This document shows positions 6,483 through 6,513 of a DNA stretch of 6,513 bases, piece after piece. Source of the DNA: an uncultured Eubacteriales bacterium. GTDB lineage: Bacteria > Bacillota > Clostridia > Oscillospirales > Oscillospiraceae. The translations under genes were made by a program, and so were the position numbers. The stretch's first letter is position 1. The number at the start of each line of letters is the position of its first letter. The stretch lies in contig URCY01000075.1 in assembly GCA_900546415.1 (NCBI GenBank), positions 1-6,513 of the forward strand. The letters run 5' to 3'. Under the pieces are notes generated by a model. It did no database searches. It saw nothing but the letters and a program-made list of their open reading frames with translations, and had not been told where the DNA came from.

Positions 6483-6513
6483 GAGCGGTCAGCGAGGGAT
6501 TTTATTCCAAATT
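6461..6513 (-). repeat. Right arm of an imperfect inverted repeat flanking the operon
   Basis: Read on the minus strand this segment resembles positions 15-67 on the plus strand. They share AATCAGAG-TTCC at the operon-facing end, GCTGA-CGC in the middle and AA-TTGG at the outer end. The arm runs into the window edge and may extend further. Its inner end stops two bases before the candidate -10 box. The family is unknown. Confidence 0.55.

Noticed and set aside
15..6513. Whole window as a composite transposon bounded by the inverted repeats
   Set aside because: The content is entirely housekeeping genes, no transposase is present, and the arms are only about 70-75% alike.
1..6513. CRISPR array, tRNA or rRNA genes
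   Set aside because: No regularly spaced direct repeats, cloverleaf or rRNA-like sequence was seen.

Overview
The window is GC-rich bacterial chromosomal DNA. It is almost entirely filled by one tightly packed unit on the minus strand. Read in the direction of transcription (high to low coordinates) the order is: candidate promoter, cysteine-type T-box leader, cysE, cysS, polA, rimI, tsaD, hairpin terminator. A T-box in front of cysE-cysS, a short-form CysE, and a PolA whose proofreading site has decayed all point to a Firmicute. The high GC fits a GC-rich clostridial lineage such as Oscillospiraceae, but that placement is an inference and no species is claimed.

Region by region: positions 1-105 hold one arm of an imperfect inverted repeat (15-67) and a strong stem-loop with a T-tract (71-107). 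Positions 106-6200 hold five genes with spacings of +3 nt (cysE/cysS), +23 nt (cysS/polA), a 4-nt ATGA overlap (polA/rimI) and a 20-nt overlap (rimI/tsaD). Positions 6201-6513 carry no gene. They hold the cysE ribosome-binding site, the T-box leader with its own terminator/antiterminator pair, a promoter candidate, and the second repeat arm (6461-6513).

How the genes work together: CysE makes O-acetylserine, the direct precursor of cysteine, and CysS charges tRNA-Cys. Both lie under a leader whose specifier reads as UGC (Cys) and whose UGGA bulge matches a U discriminator base. Uncharged tRNA-Cys should therefore switch on both supply and charging. RimI and TsaD are ribosomal-protein acetylation and tRNA t6A enzymes that are often adjacent. 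PolA is the repair/Okazaki-fragment polymerase. I see no promoter or terminator between cysS and polA, so the last three genes may be partly under the same cysteine-starvation switch.

I found no convincing undescribed system. The points most worth a second look are the breadth of the T-box operon and the pair of related ~53-nt sequences that flank it in opposite orientation.
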